Origin: Bacteroidales bacterium
Lineage (GTDB): Bacteria > Bacteroidota > Bacteroidia > Bacteroidales > Muribaculaceae
Reading direction: 5' to 3'
NCBI GenBank assembly: GCA_029007645.1
Contig: JAQXIE010000061.1
Span: forward strand, 1-48,998
DNA length: 48,998 nucleotides
Under the pieces are notes generated by a model that was not told where the DNA came from, made no database searches, and saw only the letters and a program-made list of their open reading frames with translations. Both the position numbers and the translations under genes were made by a program. The first letter of the stretch is position 1. Each line of letters begins with the position of its first letter. Positions 28,340-36,766 of the stretch are shown piece after piece.

Positions 28340-29866
28340 ATGAAACTGGAAAACGTAGATCTGGAATTGCTCCAGAAAAAAGGAATTACATCAGAACAAC
28401 TTGAAGAACAGCTTGAAATGATAGCCAAGGGATTCCCCTGGCTCAATATAGAATGCGCGGCGACACCGGGACACGGCATCTCAGTGCTGTCGCCCGCCAT
28501 GCAGGAAGGCGCCATCAAGATCTGGGACGATTTCCTGGCCTGCGGCGGCTCGGTGCTGAAAATGGTGCCTGCCAGCGGCGCGGCTTCCCGCATGTTCAAG
28601 GATATCTTCGCCTTCGTCAACGGCGATTCCGACAAGCCGAAGACCGATTTCCTGTCGACCTACTTCACCAACCTCGAGAAATTCGCTTTCTTCCCCGAAC
28701 TGAACCGCGTCTGCATCGACCTTTATGGCCTCGGTGCCCTGACCTTGATCGAGGAGAAACGTTTCAAGGATGTGGCCAAGGCCATGGTCGAGGCCTCCGG
28801 AATGAACTACGGCCAGCTGCCCAAGGCGCTGCTCCGCTTCCATAAGGTGATCGGCACATCGCGCACGGCTCTCGAGGAGCATCTGGCCGAAGGCGCTCAG
28901 TACGCCGCCGGCAAGAATGCCGTGGTCCGCGTGCATTTCACCGTTTCCGAAAACCATCTCCCGCTTGTCAAGCTTAAAGTCGAGGAGGCCGCCCGCCATC
29001 TCGCCAACAAATACGGCGTGAAGTACGAGGTGACATACTCCGTTCAGAAACCGAGCACCGACACCGTTGCCGCCAATAAGGACAATACCCCCTACCGCGA
29101 AAATGGCAACCTCTTCTTCCGTCCCGGCGGTCACGGCGCGTTGATCGAGAACCTGAACGATCTCGATGCCGACGTCATTTTCATCAAGAATATCGACAAT
29201 GTTGTTCCCGACATGCACCGCCAGCCCACCATCTTCTATAAGAAGATATTGGGCGGAACGCTGGTCGGAGTGAAGCAGCGCGCCGACAGCTACTGCCGCC
29301 TGATCGCCGAAGGCAAACCCACCGACGAGGATATCGAGGGCATGCTGGAGTTCCTCCACAAGGTGCTCTGCATCTCGCACGACAACGCCGACAACATGTC
29401 GCGTGAGGAGAAACTGCAGTATATCTACGCCAAACTGAACCGTCCATACCGCGTCTGCGGCATGGTGCGCAACGAAGGCGAACCCGGCGGCGGCCCGTAT
29501 CTGGTGTTCAATCAGGACGGCACCGTCAGCCCGCAGATCCTCGAATCCTCGCAGATCAACACCAAGGACAAGGATGCCAGGGAGATGATGCAGAAAGCCA
29601 CTCATTTCAATCCCGTGGATCTGGCCGTATGCACCAAGGACTGGAAGGGCCATAAGTTCAACCTGCCCGACTTCGTGGACAAATCCACAGGATTCATCTC
29701 CGAGAAGAGCCGCGAGGGAGTCGAGATCAAGGCTCTGGAGCTTCCCGGACTCTGGAACGGCGCCATGTCGGACTGGAACACCATCTTCGTTGAAGTTCCC
29801 GCCGAAACGTTCAACCCGGTCAAGACCGTCAACGACCTGCTGCGTCCCGTGCACCAGGTTGACTGA
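28340..29866 (+). CDS. DUF4301-like protein
   Basis: 508-aa protein that I match by recall to the DUF4301 family, common in Bacteroidota and without assigned function. Notable segments are VPASGAASRMFKD near residues 75-87, LFFRPGGHGALIENLNDLDADVIFIKNIDNVVPD, KKILGGTLVGVKQR and RVCGMVRNEGEPGGGPY. The glycine-rich GAASRMF and GGHGALI motifs are reminiscent of sugar-phosphate nucleotidyltransferases, but this is a weak inference. No signal peptide or membrane helix is seen. It lies 20 bp after guaD, likely last in the relA-lipoprotein-guaD run, and is closed by a terminator. Confidence 0.75.
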   Translation: MKLENVDLELLQKKGITSEQLEEQLEMIAKGFPWLNIECAATPGHGISVLSPAMQEGAIKIWDDFLACGGSVLKMVPASGAASRMFKDIFAFVNGDSDKPKTDFLSTYFTNLEKFAFFPELNRVCIDLYGLGALTLIEEKRFKDVAKAMVEASGMNYGQLPKALLRFHKVIGTSRTALEEHLAEGAQYAAGKNAVVRVHFTVSENHLPLVKLKVEEAARHLANKYGVKYEVTYSVQKPSTDTVAANKDNTPYRENGNLFFRPGGHGALIENLNDLDADVIFIKNIDNVVPDMHRQPTIFYKKILGGTLVGVKQRADSYCRLIAEGKPTDEDIEGMLEFLHKVLCISHDNADNMSREEKLQYIYAKLNRPYRVCGMVRNEGEPGGGPYLVFNQDGTVSPQILESSQINTKDKDAREMMQKATHFNPVDLAVCTKDWKGHKFNLPDFVDKSTGFISEKSREGVEIKALELPGLWNGAMSDWNTIFVEVPAETFNPVKTVNDLLRPVHQVD

Positions 29867-29897
29867 GACGAATATGAATAGTTAAGACATCATCATG

Positions 29898-29926
29898 AAG
29901 TCCCGCTTGACGGCGGGACTTTTTTT
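29898..29926 (+). terminator. Intrinsic terminator after the DUF4301-like gene
   Basis: AGTCCCGC pairs with GCGGGACT around a TTGACG-type loop and is followed by seven T. Confidence 0.92.
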
Positions 29927-29942
29927 ATTACTTTAAAATTGA

Positions 29943-29950
29943 TAACTTTG
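29943..29950 (+). promoter_or_regulatory. -7 promoter box of the porin gene
   Basis: TAACTTTG ends 4 bases before the GTG start at 29955. The TAA of the box is in frame with the gene, so no start exists upstream of it. No clear -33 TTTG is seen in the T-rich terminator tail just upstream. Confidence 0.5.
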
Positions 29951-29954
29951 CAGT

Positions 29955-32000
29955 GTGAAAAGTTTTGTACTGAAAACGATCTCGGTGATTCTGGCCCTGA
30001 TTGCCGCCTGTTTCCTGCCGGTTGCAGGACAGTCGCGTAACGGCAGTCAGGAGACTGCGAAAAAGAAGACCTACAAGCCCGGTTCGGCATGGACACTCGC
30101 CACGCCGCTCGGTCTGCATGAATCATCGACCATCGACACCCTGCTGTATAATTACCAGCGTCAGTTCATCCCGGCCCTCACGTCGGACGCCTACGCCACA
30201 ACGGGACAGCTGTCGGGCCCTGGCCTCGATATGATATACATGAACCGACGGGAACCTTCCCGGTTCTTTTTCAACACGTCAGTCGACCGCTGGATACCAT
30301 CATTCGACAAGGAAAAGTTCTACAACGTCTACATTCCGATGACGTTGCTCAGCTATAATTTTTCGACCGGACGCGACTCGCATTCCGACCTGCTCAAAGC
30401 TGTTTTCGCAGGCAACGTCAACCGCCGCATAGGCGTGGGCGCATTTATAGAATATCCCTATACGAAGGGCAGCTATGCCGAGCTGGCCACCAAGGAGCTG
30501 TCGTTCGGTTTCCAGGCCTATTATACGGGCGACCATTACCAGATGCAGGCGTTCTACAATCACTACAACCATGTGAACAAGGAGAACGGCGGTATCACCG
30601 ACGACCGTTACATCACGAATCCCGCGGAAGTGCAGGGCGGCGTGACATCGATAGAGTCGCTCAACATTCCGGTTCGGCTGTCGGGCGTGCAGAACAGACT
30701 GCGCGGGCAGGAATTCTACATGTCGCATTCATATGCCGTCGGGTTCCGCCGCGAGATAACGCAGGATACCGACACCGTGCCGCGTTTCGAGCTGGTGCCG
30801 GTGATGAAATTCACCTATTCGCTCGATGTCAACCAGAACGACAGGCAGTTCCTGTCGCGTGATCCGGCCGCCGCGTCCGAGTTCTGGGAGCATACCTACT
30901 TCGATCCGACGGGATCGGATCAGCAGACGCGCCATTGGTCGGTGGCCAACACGTTGGGCATCCAGATGATCGAGGGTTTTCAGAAATGGTTTCCGTTCGG
31001 GCTTTCGGCCTGGGCCACATACGACATTGACCGTTACTGGTTCCGCTTCACTTTGCCCGAAACCGATCCCGCAGAACCGGAGACGCCTGGCACCGATGAA
31101 CCGGCCGACGACGGGCTGACACCGTTGCCCGAGGGGGCCGACGTCAGTCCGCGGCAAACGCGGCACAGACTCTGGCTCGGCGCCCGCATCGAGAAGACGC
31201 GCGGCAAGACCATACGCTATTTCGCTCAGGGCAAATTCGGTCTGTCGGGCGATGCCGCCGGCGATATAGATGTCCGCGGCAATATCACTACCCGTTTTCG
31301 TCTGGGCCGCGACACTGTGGAACTCAGTGCCTACGGATCGTTCAAAAATCAGGAACCCGACTGGATCCTGAAGAACTATGCCGGCAACCACTTTATCTGG
31401 AAAAACGACTTCGGAAAGACCCGCTCGTTCCGCGTGGGCGGACATCTGTATATACCCTGGACACGGAGCGACATCAGCGTCGCGTTCGAGAATATCCAGA
31501 ACATGGTATACTTCAACGGCTCGTCGATGCCCGTACAGAATGGCGGCTCGGTGCAGATCTTCTCGGCGTCGCTCGACCAGAAGCTGCGCTTCGGCATCTG
31601 GAACTGGAACAACCGCATCACCTATCAGACCTCGTCCAATCAGTCGGTGCTCCCCTTGCCCAAGCTTGCCATCTACAGCAACATGTTCCTTAACTTCCGG
31701 CTGTTCAAAGTGCTGAACGTGCAGGTAGGCGTGGACTGCGACTACTATACGCTTTATCCGGGCATGCTCTGGCAACCGGCCACGATGTCATTCCACGTAC
31801 AAGGGGATAATGCCGTGAAAGTCGGCAATTATCCCCTGTGCAACGTATATCTGACATGCAAGCTTTACAAGGCCCGGTTCTTCGTGATGTGCAGCCACGT
31901 CAACGAGGGCCTGTTCGGCAACAAGTATTTCTCGATGCCGGGCTATCCGATAAATCCACGCCAACTCCGGCTTGGAGTCAGCGTGGATTTCGCCAATTAA
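29955..32000 (+). CDS. Putative porin (Porin_10-like outer-membrane barrel)
   Basis: 681-aa exported protein. The signal peptide spans about residues 1-25 (SVILALIAACFLPVAGQ). The remainder is a large beta-barrel pattern with many alternating aromatic strands (RFFFNTSVDRWIPSFDKEKFYNVYIP, LSFGFQAYYTGDHYQMQAFYNHYNH, VGGHLYIPWTRSDISVAFENIQNMVYFNG) and the terminal RQLRLGVSVDFAN. This layout fits the Bacteroidota putative-porin family. A Pro/Glu-rich loop (DPAEPETPGTDEPADD) interrupts it near residue 375. The only available start is GTG 29955, immediately after a -7 box. Substrate unknown. Convergent with kbl. Confidence 0.82.
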   Translation: MKSFVLKTISVILALIAACFLPVAGQSRNGSQETAKKKTYKPGSAWTLATPLGLHESSTIDTLLYNYQRQFIPALTSDAYATTGQLSGPGLDMIYMNRREPSRFFFNTSVDRWIPSFDKEKFYNVYIPMTLLSYNFSTGRDSHSDLLKAVFAGNVNRRIGVGAFIEYPYTKGSYAELATKELSFGFQAYYTGDHYQMQAFYNHYNHVNKENGGITDDRYITNPAEVQGGVTSIESLNIPVRLSGVQNRLRGQEFYMSHSYAVGFRREITQDTDTVPRFELVPVMKFTYSLDVNQNDRQFLSRDPAAASEFWEHTYFDPTGSDQQTRHWSVANTLGIQMIEGFQKWFPFGLSAWATYDIDRYWFRFTLPETDPAEPETPGTDEPADDGLTPLPEGADVSPRQTRHRLWLGARIEKTRGKTIRYFAQGKFGLSGDAAGDIDVRGNITTRFRLGRDTVELSAYGSFKNQEPDWILKNYAGNHFIWKNDFGKTRSFRVGGHLYIPWTRSDISVAFENIQNMVYFNGSSMPVQNGGSVQIFSASLDQKLRFGIWNWNNRITYQTSSNQSVLPLPKLAIYSNMFLNFRLFKVLNVQVGVDCDYYTLYPGMLWQPATMSFHVQGDNAVKVGNYPLCNVYLTCKLYKARFFVMCSHVNEGLFGNKYFSMPGYPINPRQLRLGVSVDFAN

Positions 32001-32025
32001 TTATTCAATTTCGCGTTCGCGAGAA

Positions 32026-33222
32026 TTAGATCACATTGAGATTTTTGCCGACCTTGATGAATGCGGCAATGGCCTTGTCAAGCTGCTCGCGCGTATGGGC
32101 GGCGCTGAGCTGAACGCGGATACGTGCCTGACCCTTGGGTACTACGGGATAGTAGAAACCGGTGACGTAGATACCCTCCTTCTGCATTTCGGCGGCGAAG
32201 TCCTGCGACAGCTTGGCGTCGTATAGCATCACTGCGCAGATGGCGCTCTGCGTGGGTTTGATGTCGAAGCCGGCATCCAGCATCTTCTGGCGGAAATATG
32301 TCACATTCTCCATCAGGCGGTCGTGCAGGTCGTCGCTCTCGTCGAGCATCCTGAACATCTCGAGGCTTGCTCCGACAATTGCGGGAGCCACCGAATTGGA
32401 GAAGAGATAAGGACGCGAGCGCTGACGCAGCATGTCGATTATCTCCTTGGGTCCGGTAGTGAAGCCGCCCATGGCGCCGCCGAACGATTTGCCCAGCGTT
32501 CCGGTGAAGATGTCGATCCGGCCGTAAGCGTCGAACTGCTCGGCCACTCCGCGACCCCGTTTGCCGACAACGCCGGCACTGTGGCTCTCGTCGACCATCA
32601 CCAGAGCGTCATACTTCTCGGCCAGGTCGCAGATCTTGTCGACCGGGGCCACATTGCCGTCCATCGAGAACACGCCGTCGGTGGCGATGATGCGGTAACG
32701 GCAGTCCTGGGCTTCCTTGAGGCAACGTTCCAGATCCTCCATGTCGGCGTTCTTATAGCGGAAACGTTTGGCCTTGCAGAGGCGCACACCGTCGATGATC
32801 GAGGCATGGTTGAGCGAATCGCTGATTATGGCGTCCTCCTCGGTGAACAGGGGCTCGAACAGACCGCCGTTGGCATCGAAACAGGCGGCGTACAATATGG
32901 TGTCCTCCGTCTTGAAATATTTGCTGATGGCACGCTCCAGCTCCTTGTGCAGGTCCTGCGTGCCGCAAATGAAGCGCACGGAACTCATGCCGTAGCCACG
33001 CTCGTCCATCGCCCGCTTGGCTGCTTCGATCAGGCGGCTGTTGTCGGCCAGGCCCAGATAGTTGTTGGCGCAGAAATTAAGCACCTCACCCTTCTTACCG
33101 TCGTTCTCAACCTCGATGTCGCTACTTTGCGGAGTCACTATGATACGCTCGTTCTTGTACAGTCCGGCATCCTTGATGGCCGTCAACTCCTTCTGCAGAT
33201 GTTCCTTGAAGTTCTTATACAT
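32026..33222 (-). CDS. kbl: Glycine C-acetyltransferase (2-amino-3-ketobutyrate CoA ligase)
   Basis: 398-aa PLP enzyme, the same length as E. coli Kbl. It cleaves 2-amino-3-oxobutyrate with CoA to glycine and acetyl-CoA, the second step of threonine breakdown. The PLP lysine is K245 in TGTLGKSFGGAMGG. D211 and H214 in MVDESHSAGVVG contact the cofactor. SLNHASIIDGVRL and NNYLGLAD are further alpha-oxoamine synthase signatures. The neighbouring divergent gene encodes threonine dehydrogenase, which makes its substrate; this argues for Kbl over other alpha-oxoamine synthases. Confidence 0.95.
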   Translation of the reverse strand: MYKNFKEHLQKELTAIKDAGLYKNERIIVTPQSSDIEVENDGKKGEVLNFCANNYLGLADNSRLIEAAKRAMDERGYGMSSVRFICGTQDLHKELERAISKYFKTEDTILYAACFDANGGLFEPLFTEEDAIISDSLNHASIIDGVRLCKAKRFRYKNADMEDLERCLKEAQDCRYRIIATDGVFSMDGNVAPVDKICDLAEKYDALVMVDESHSAGVVGKRGRGVAEQFDAYGRIDIFTGTLGKSFGGAMGGFTTGPKEIIDMLRQRSRPYLFSNSVAPAIVGASLEMFRMLDESDDLHDRLMENVTYFRQKMLDAGFDIKPTQSAICAVMLYDAKLSQDFAAEMQKEGIYVTGFYYPVVPKGQARIRVQLSAAHTREQLDKAIAAFIKVGKNLNVI

Positions 33223-33290
33223 GGTAACAGATTTATATCGCTTGGGTGCTCGCCGGGAGGCCGGGTCGCACTTCCGCTGTTATTTTTCTT

Positions 33291-33321
33291 CAAAATTAGT
33301 ATTTTTTTGAAGTGTTTCAAA
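33291..33321 (-). promoter_or_regulatory. Promoter for kbl
   Basis: Minus-strand TTTG (33321-33318), 19 bases, then TAATTTTG (33298-33291). The predicted start near 33285 gives a 62-nt leader. It overlaps the divergent tdh promoter. Confidence 0.78.
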
Positions 33322-33339
33322 CATTTTTAATTAAATTTG
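33306..33339 (+). promoter_or_regulatory. Promoter for tdh
   Basis: TTTG (33306-33309), 22 bases, then TAAATTTG (33332-33339); the spacer is slightly long. Its spacer contains the -33 element of kbl on the other strand. Confidence 0.65.
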
Positions 33340-33394
33340 CAAGTACAATTTGATTCTGCACTTACCTTAAACTATCGGACAACGGCATCTCATC

Positions 33395-34366
33395 ATGAAA
33401 AACATTCTTGTAATCGGAGCCACAGGACAGATTGGATCGGAGCTGACCATGAAGCTTCGCGGCATATACGGCAATTCCAATGTTGTCTGTGGATATATTC
33501 CCGGCGCAGAGCCTCACGGAGCGCTGCTGGAAAGCGGACCGGCCGAAATTGTGGACATCACCAATCCGGAGCAAATCTCGGCCACAGTAAAGAAATACAA
33601 CATCGACACCATCTATAATCTGGCGGCACTCCTTTCGGCCGTGGCCGAGGCCAGACCCCAGCTTGCCTGGAAAATAGGTGTAGGCGGTCTTTACAACTGT
33701 CTTGAAATCTCGCGCGAGCATGGTTGCGCACTCTTCACGCCCAGTTCCATCGGATCGTTCGGCGCGTCGACTCCGCACGTCAAGACCCCGCAGGACACAA
33801 TCCAGCGGCCCGACACGATCTATGGAGTGACCAAAGTCACCGGCGAACTTCTCAGCGACTATTACGCGCGCCGTTTCGGAGTCGACACCCGTTCGGTCAG
33901 ATTCCCGGGGTTGATTTCCTACACTACCCTGCCCGGCGGCGGAACGACGGACTATGCTGTCGACATCTACTATGCGGCCGTCAAGGGAGAGACTTTCAAA
34001 TGTCCGCTGAAACCGGGCACATTCATGGACATGATGTACATGCCCGACGCGCTGCGCGCCGCTGTCGAAATCATGGAAGCCGACCCGGCGCGGCTCATCC
34101 ACCGCAATTCCTTCAACATAGCCTCGATGAGCTTCGATCCGGAGATCATTTACAACAAGATCCGTGAGCATATCCCGGAATTCCGGATGGAATATGAGCT
34201 CGATCCGCTCAGGCAGAAGATAGCCGATTCCTGGCCCGACTCGCTTGACGATACCTGCGCACGCCAGGAATGGGACTGGGCTCCCGAGTACGACCTCGAG
34301 GCCATGACCCGCGACATGATCCTCAACCTCCGCAAAAAATTACTGGTTCCAGAACCGGCACTATAA
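33395..34366 (+). CDS. tdh: L-threonine 3-dehydrogenase, SDR type
   Basis: 323-aa extended short-chain dehydrogenase that oxidises threonine to 2-amino-3-oxobutyrate with NAD. The Rossmann motif GATGQIG is at residues 8-14. The catalytic YGVTK has Y143 and K147, with the serine in TPSSIGSFG upstream. The segments YNLAALLSAVAEARPQLAWKIG and RFPGLISYTTLPGGGTTDYAVDIYY are characteristic of epimerase-like threonine dehydrogenases rather than UDP-sugar epimerases. It is divergent from kbl with interleaved promoters, so the two are likely co-regulated. Confidence 0.93.
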   Translation: MKNILVIGATGQIGSELTMKLRGIYGNSNVVCGYIPGAEPHGALLESGPAEIVDITNPEQISATVKKYNIDTIYNLAALLSAVAEARPQLAWKIGVGGLYNCLEISREHGCALFTPSSIGSFGASTPHVKTPQDTIQRPDTIYGVTKVTGELLSDYYARRFGVDTRSVRFPGLISYTTLPGGGTTDYAVDIYYAAVKGETFKCPLKPGTFMDMMYMPDALRAAVEIMEADPARLIHRNSFNIASMSFDPEIIYNKIREHIPEFRMEYELDPLRQKIADSWPDSLDDTCARQEWDWAPEYDLEAMTRDMILNLRKKLLVPEPAL

Positions 34367-34889
34367 TCCCCGACTGGCAAGACTCTATGGTCAGCATCGG
34401 CAATTGACTCTATAGTCAGAAACAACTACAATTTACCATAACCCAATAATATGGCACTCTTCACAGGGTGCCATTCTTATTGCCGCATTACGCTGATTTA
34501 ACCGTTCCCGCTCGATCCTCTCACCTACAACTCCGGCCCTCATGTCGTCAACAAAACCACTGCCCTGAAAAGCTCAAAGCCGGCAACAGTCACAGACCGA
34601 GTTCCCCGCCCTCTTCACTCCATAAAAATGTAATAGTCAGACTGTATTTGTAATATGGTCTGACATTCTCATTTACCAATTTTGAGATTTGGTATATAAA
34701 ACAAAGACTAAAACAAAAGTTACATGATAAAACTATTGGCACCCATAAGAATGTTTATTATTGCCATTAAAACTTATACTATCGACCCATCCGGCTCCCG
34801 ATTGGACTATAGAGAAAGTGGTATTGACCTCCTGATGCCCAGACAAGCCACACCTTTTGCCGCGCATTTTATGTTTAGCAACATATTCA
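34367..34889. other. Gene-poor junction between core DNA and AT-rich island
   Basis: About 520 bases without a convincing gene, where base composition shifts from GC-rich to AT-rich. It contains a near-palindrome TGACTCTATAGTCA (34405-34418) with a related copy at 34381. A hairpin ATGGCAC/GTGCCAT (34451-34474) could act as a weak terminator for tdh. An inverted repeat GTCAGAC/GTCTGAC occupies 34636-34664, and ACCAAT/ATTTGGT lies at 34675-34693. TAGTCAGA occurs twice (34413 and 34634). A 63-codon frame at 34724-34915 has no supporting signal. No integrase, tRNA or insertion sequence is visible. Confidence 0.6.
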
Positions 34890-34920
34890 GTTGTCATACC
34901 AAAAATTCTTTGTAAATTTG
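34890..34920 (+). promoter_or_regulatory. Promoter for the vWA-tubulin-protease genes
   Basis: GTTG (34890-34893), 19 bases, then TAAATTTG (34913-34920). The predicted start is near 34926, about 43 nt before the vWA gene ATG. Confidence 0.65.
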
Positions 34921-34968
34921 CATTAATAGCAACAATAGTAACCACTAAGATCTGAACAACAGTATATA

Positions 34969-36741
34969 ATGTTTATTCAACCCATCAAAATTAAATCGCT
35001 CTTCACGCTGATTGTGCTCTTACTCGGCACTCTAAACTTGTCGGCCCAACGCGAAAAGAACTACATCTACTTGTTTGATTGCACGTGGTCTATGAAAAAA
35101 AATGGATTATGGGATCCTGCACAATCTGCTTTGAATAGCAACATTGCCCTTCGCGCATCAATCCCGGGTTCTCATTTCACGGTTATCCCGTTTGGTGATA
35201 ACCCTTACGATGTTTTTTCATTTGACAATGGGAATTATGCTACTAATAAACAAGCCATCGGCAATGCGTTTGATAAGTATATCAATCAAGCTAAATTCAC
35301 CAACATATCCGATGTCTTAAAATCCGGCTTCCAAAAGGTCGATTCAAAAAAAGATAACGAAATTTATCTTTTTACTGACGGCATGCCGAATAACACGGAC
35401 TCTCCGAGCCGAGTTGCCCAGACAATCAGAAATTGGTGCGCCAGTCACCGCAACTCCAAACTGTATTATGTTGCATTGACCAAAGGGGTTATCAACCCCG
35501 TGATAAAGCAAGCAATCGATGAATGCTCCGACGCTTCTATCGTGCAATGCGAAAATGGTGTAATTCCCATAATTACAACTGTTTCCAATGACATTTATAC
35601 CAATTTGGAGGAATTGGGCTCTGGAATTGAAACATCATTCAGCATTCCGGGCAGTCATAGCATATCAGCATCGACGACTGATAGTAATTTTGATGCATCT
35701 GTAGCCGGCAATAAGACGTCAAATGGAAAATTCACTTTAAGAATTTGTTCCAGAGAAAATCTTACAACTGACCAACTACACCAACTACTGCAAGGCGAAG
35801 AATATGAGTTCCCGGTTACGGTCAATTGCCTGGACAAACGTTTTACAATCGTCAATCCCATTATCAATGTTCATGTCTCTGATGAAGTGCCATCTAAACT
35901 CACATTAGCCGGTGGAGTCGATGAGATACAGACCGATGGAGTGAAGTGGTATGACTCCTTTCTTTGGAGTGACGCTGCGCCTGATAAAAAAGTTGTCTGG
36001 GACTTGGCTCCTGTATTCAAGAACGAGCTTCATAATTCAAGACTTGAACTTAGATTTTCAATTCCCGAACGAGAAACCAATGATTTTCAAGTCTGGTATA
36101 ACGGCCATGCGATAAGCAATGGTCAAACCATATCAATTTGCCCAAATCAACCGGCTTTGTTGGAAGTTCAATTCAATCACGATGCCCAGACCGGTAAAAG
36201 ATATTTCTCTTTGATACCGTCAAGAATTGACAACCTTAACTTTATAAACGACCAGCCGACTGAAGAATACCAAGGCACCTCACTTCGCACAGATTATAAT
36301 GTCGGGTGGAACCCATTAAAGACATTCTTATTATGGCTCGGCATTATTTTGCTTGTTGCGTTAATCTTATGGTTCGCCATATTAAGGCGCATATTCTTTC
36401 CTCCGATTAAACTGAGCAAGATCACAATAACCGGTCCAGGCTCATATTATTCCTCTAAAAAGATTAGAGGCGCCCGCAAAGCAATACTTACTTCCAAACG
36501 TAAATCTCAGAATATATTTTCAAGAATTTTCACCGGCGAGATTAAGTACATCATTGCAGAGCATTTATCTCCGGAACTTTCCATTGTACCTGCAGGAGGT
36601 AAGAGGAAAGTAAAATTACGATATGAATCCAGGCAGATTAATCCTTGGGAAATATATCCATCTTCTATATTCGGACAATACGAAAAAGGAACAATGACCA
36701 ATAAGGTCACAAATGACAAGTCCGATATAGAATTCAGCTGA
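34969..36741 (+). CDS. Membrane-anchored extracytoplasmic vWA-domain protein
   Basis: 590-aa protein. Signal peptide residues 1-26 (FTLIVLLLGTLNLSAQ) lead directly into a von Willebrand A domain (about 30-210). Its MIDAS metal motif is D37-T39-S41 (DCTWS, a DxTxS variant), with a second TDG loop in YLFTDGMPNNTD. Residues 215-445 are beta-rich and Ig-like in appearance. One TM helix at about 449-470 (FLLWLGIILLVALILWFAIL) is followed by a basic cytoplasmic tail of about 120 residues. The vWA domain thus faces the periplasm and the tail could contact the tubulin-like protein encoded 25 bp downstream. vWA domains bind protein partners through the metal site. Exact role unknown. Confidence 0.85.
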   Translation: MFIQPIKIKSLFTLIVLLLGTLNLSAQREKNYIYLFDCTWSMKKNGLWDPAQSALNSNIALRASIPGSHFTVIPFGDNPYDVFSFDNGNYATNKQAIGNAFDKYINQAKFTNISDVLKSGFQKVDSKKDNEIYLFTDGMPNNTDSPSRVAQTIRNWCASHRNSKLYYVALTKGVINPVIKQAIDECSDASIVQCENGVIPIITTVSNDIYTNLEELGSGIETSFSIPGSHSISASTTDSNFDASVAGNKTSNGKFTLRICSRENLTTDQLHQLLQGEEYEFPVTVNCLDKRFTIVNPIINVHVSDEVPSKLTLAGGVDEIQTDGVKWYDSFLWSDAAPDKKVVWDLAPVFKNELHNSRLELRFSIPERETNDFQVWYNGHAISNGQTISICPNQPALLEVQFNHDAQTGKRYFSLIPSRIDNLNFINDQPTEEYQGTSLRTDYNVGWNPLKTFLLWLGIILLVALILWFAILRRIFFPPIKLSKITITGPGSYYSSKKIRGARKAILTSKRKSQNIFSRIFTGEIKYIIAEHLSPELSIVPAGGKRKVKLRYESRQINPWEIYPSSIFGQYEKGTMTNKVTNDKSDIEFS

Positions 36742-36766
36742 ATAATTATTAAAGACATATATAACT

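Noticed and set aside
28481-29854. A 457-codon minus-strand frame opposite the DUF4301-like gene
   Set aside because: Antisense shadow; the sense frame fits operon spacing, start and terminator.
34724-34915. Possible 63-codon gene before the vWA gene
   Set aside because: It has an ATG but no promoter or ribosome-binding site that distinguishes it and no recognisable sequence, and its end runs into the -33/-7 region of the island promoter. Kept only as a note in the junction entry.
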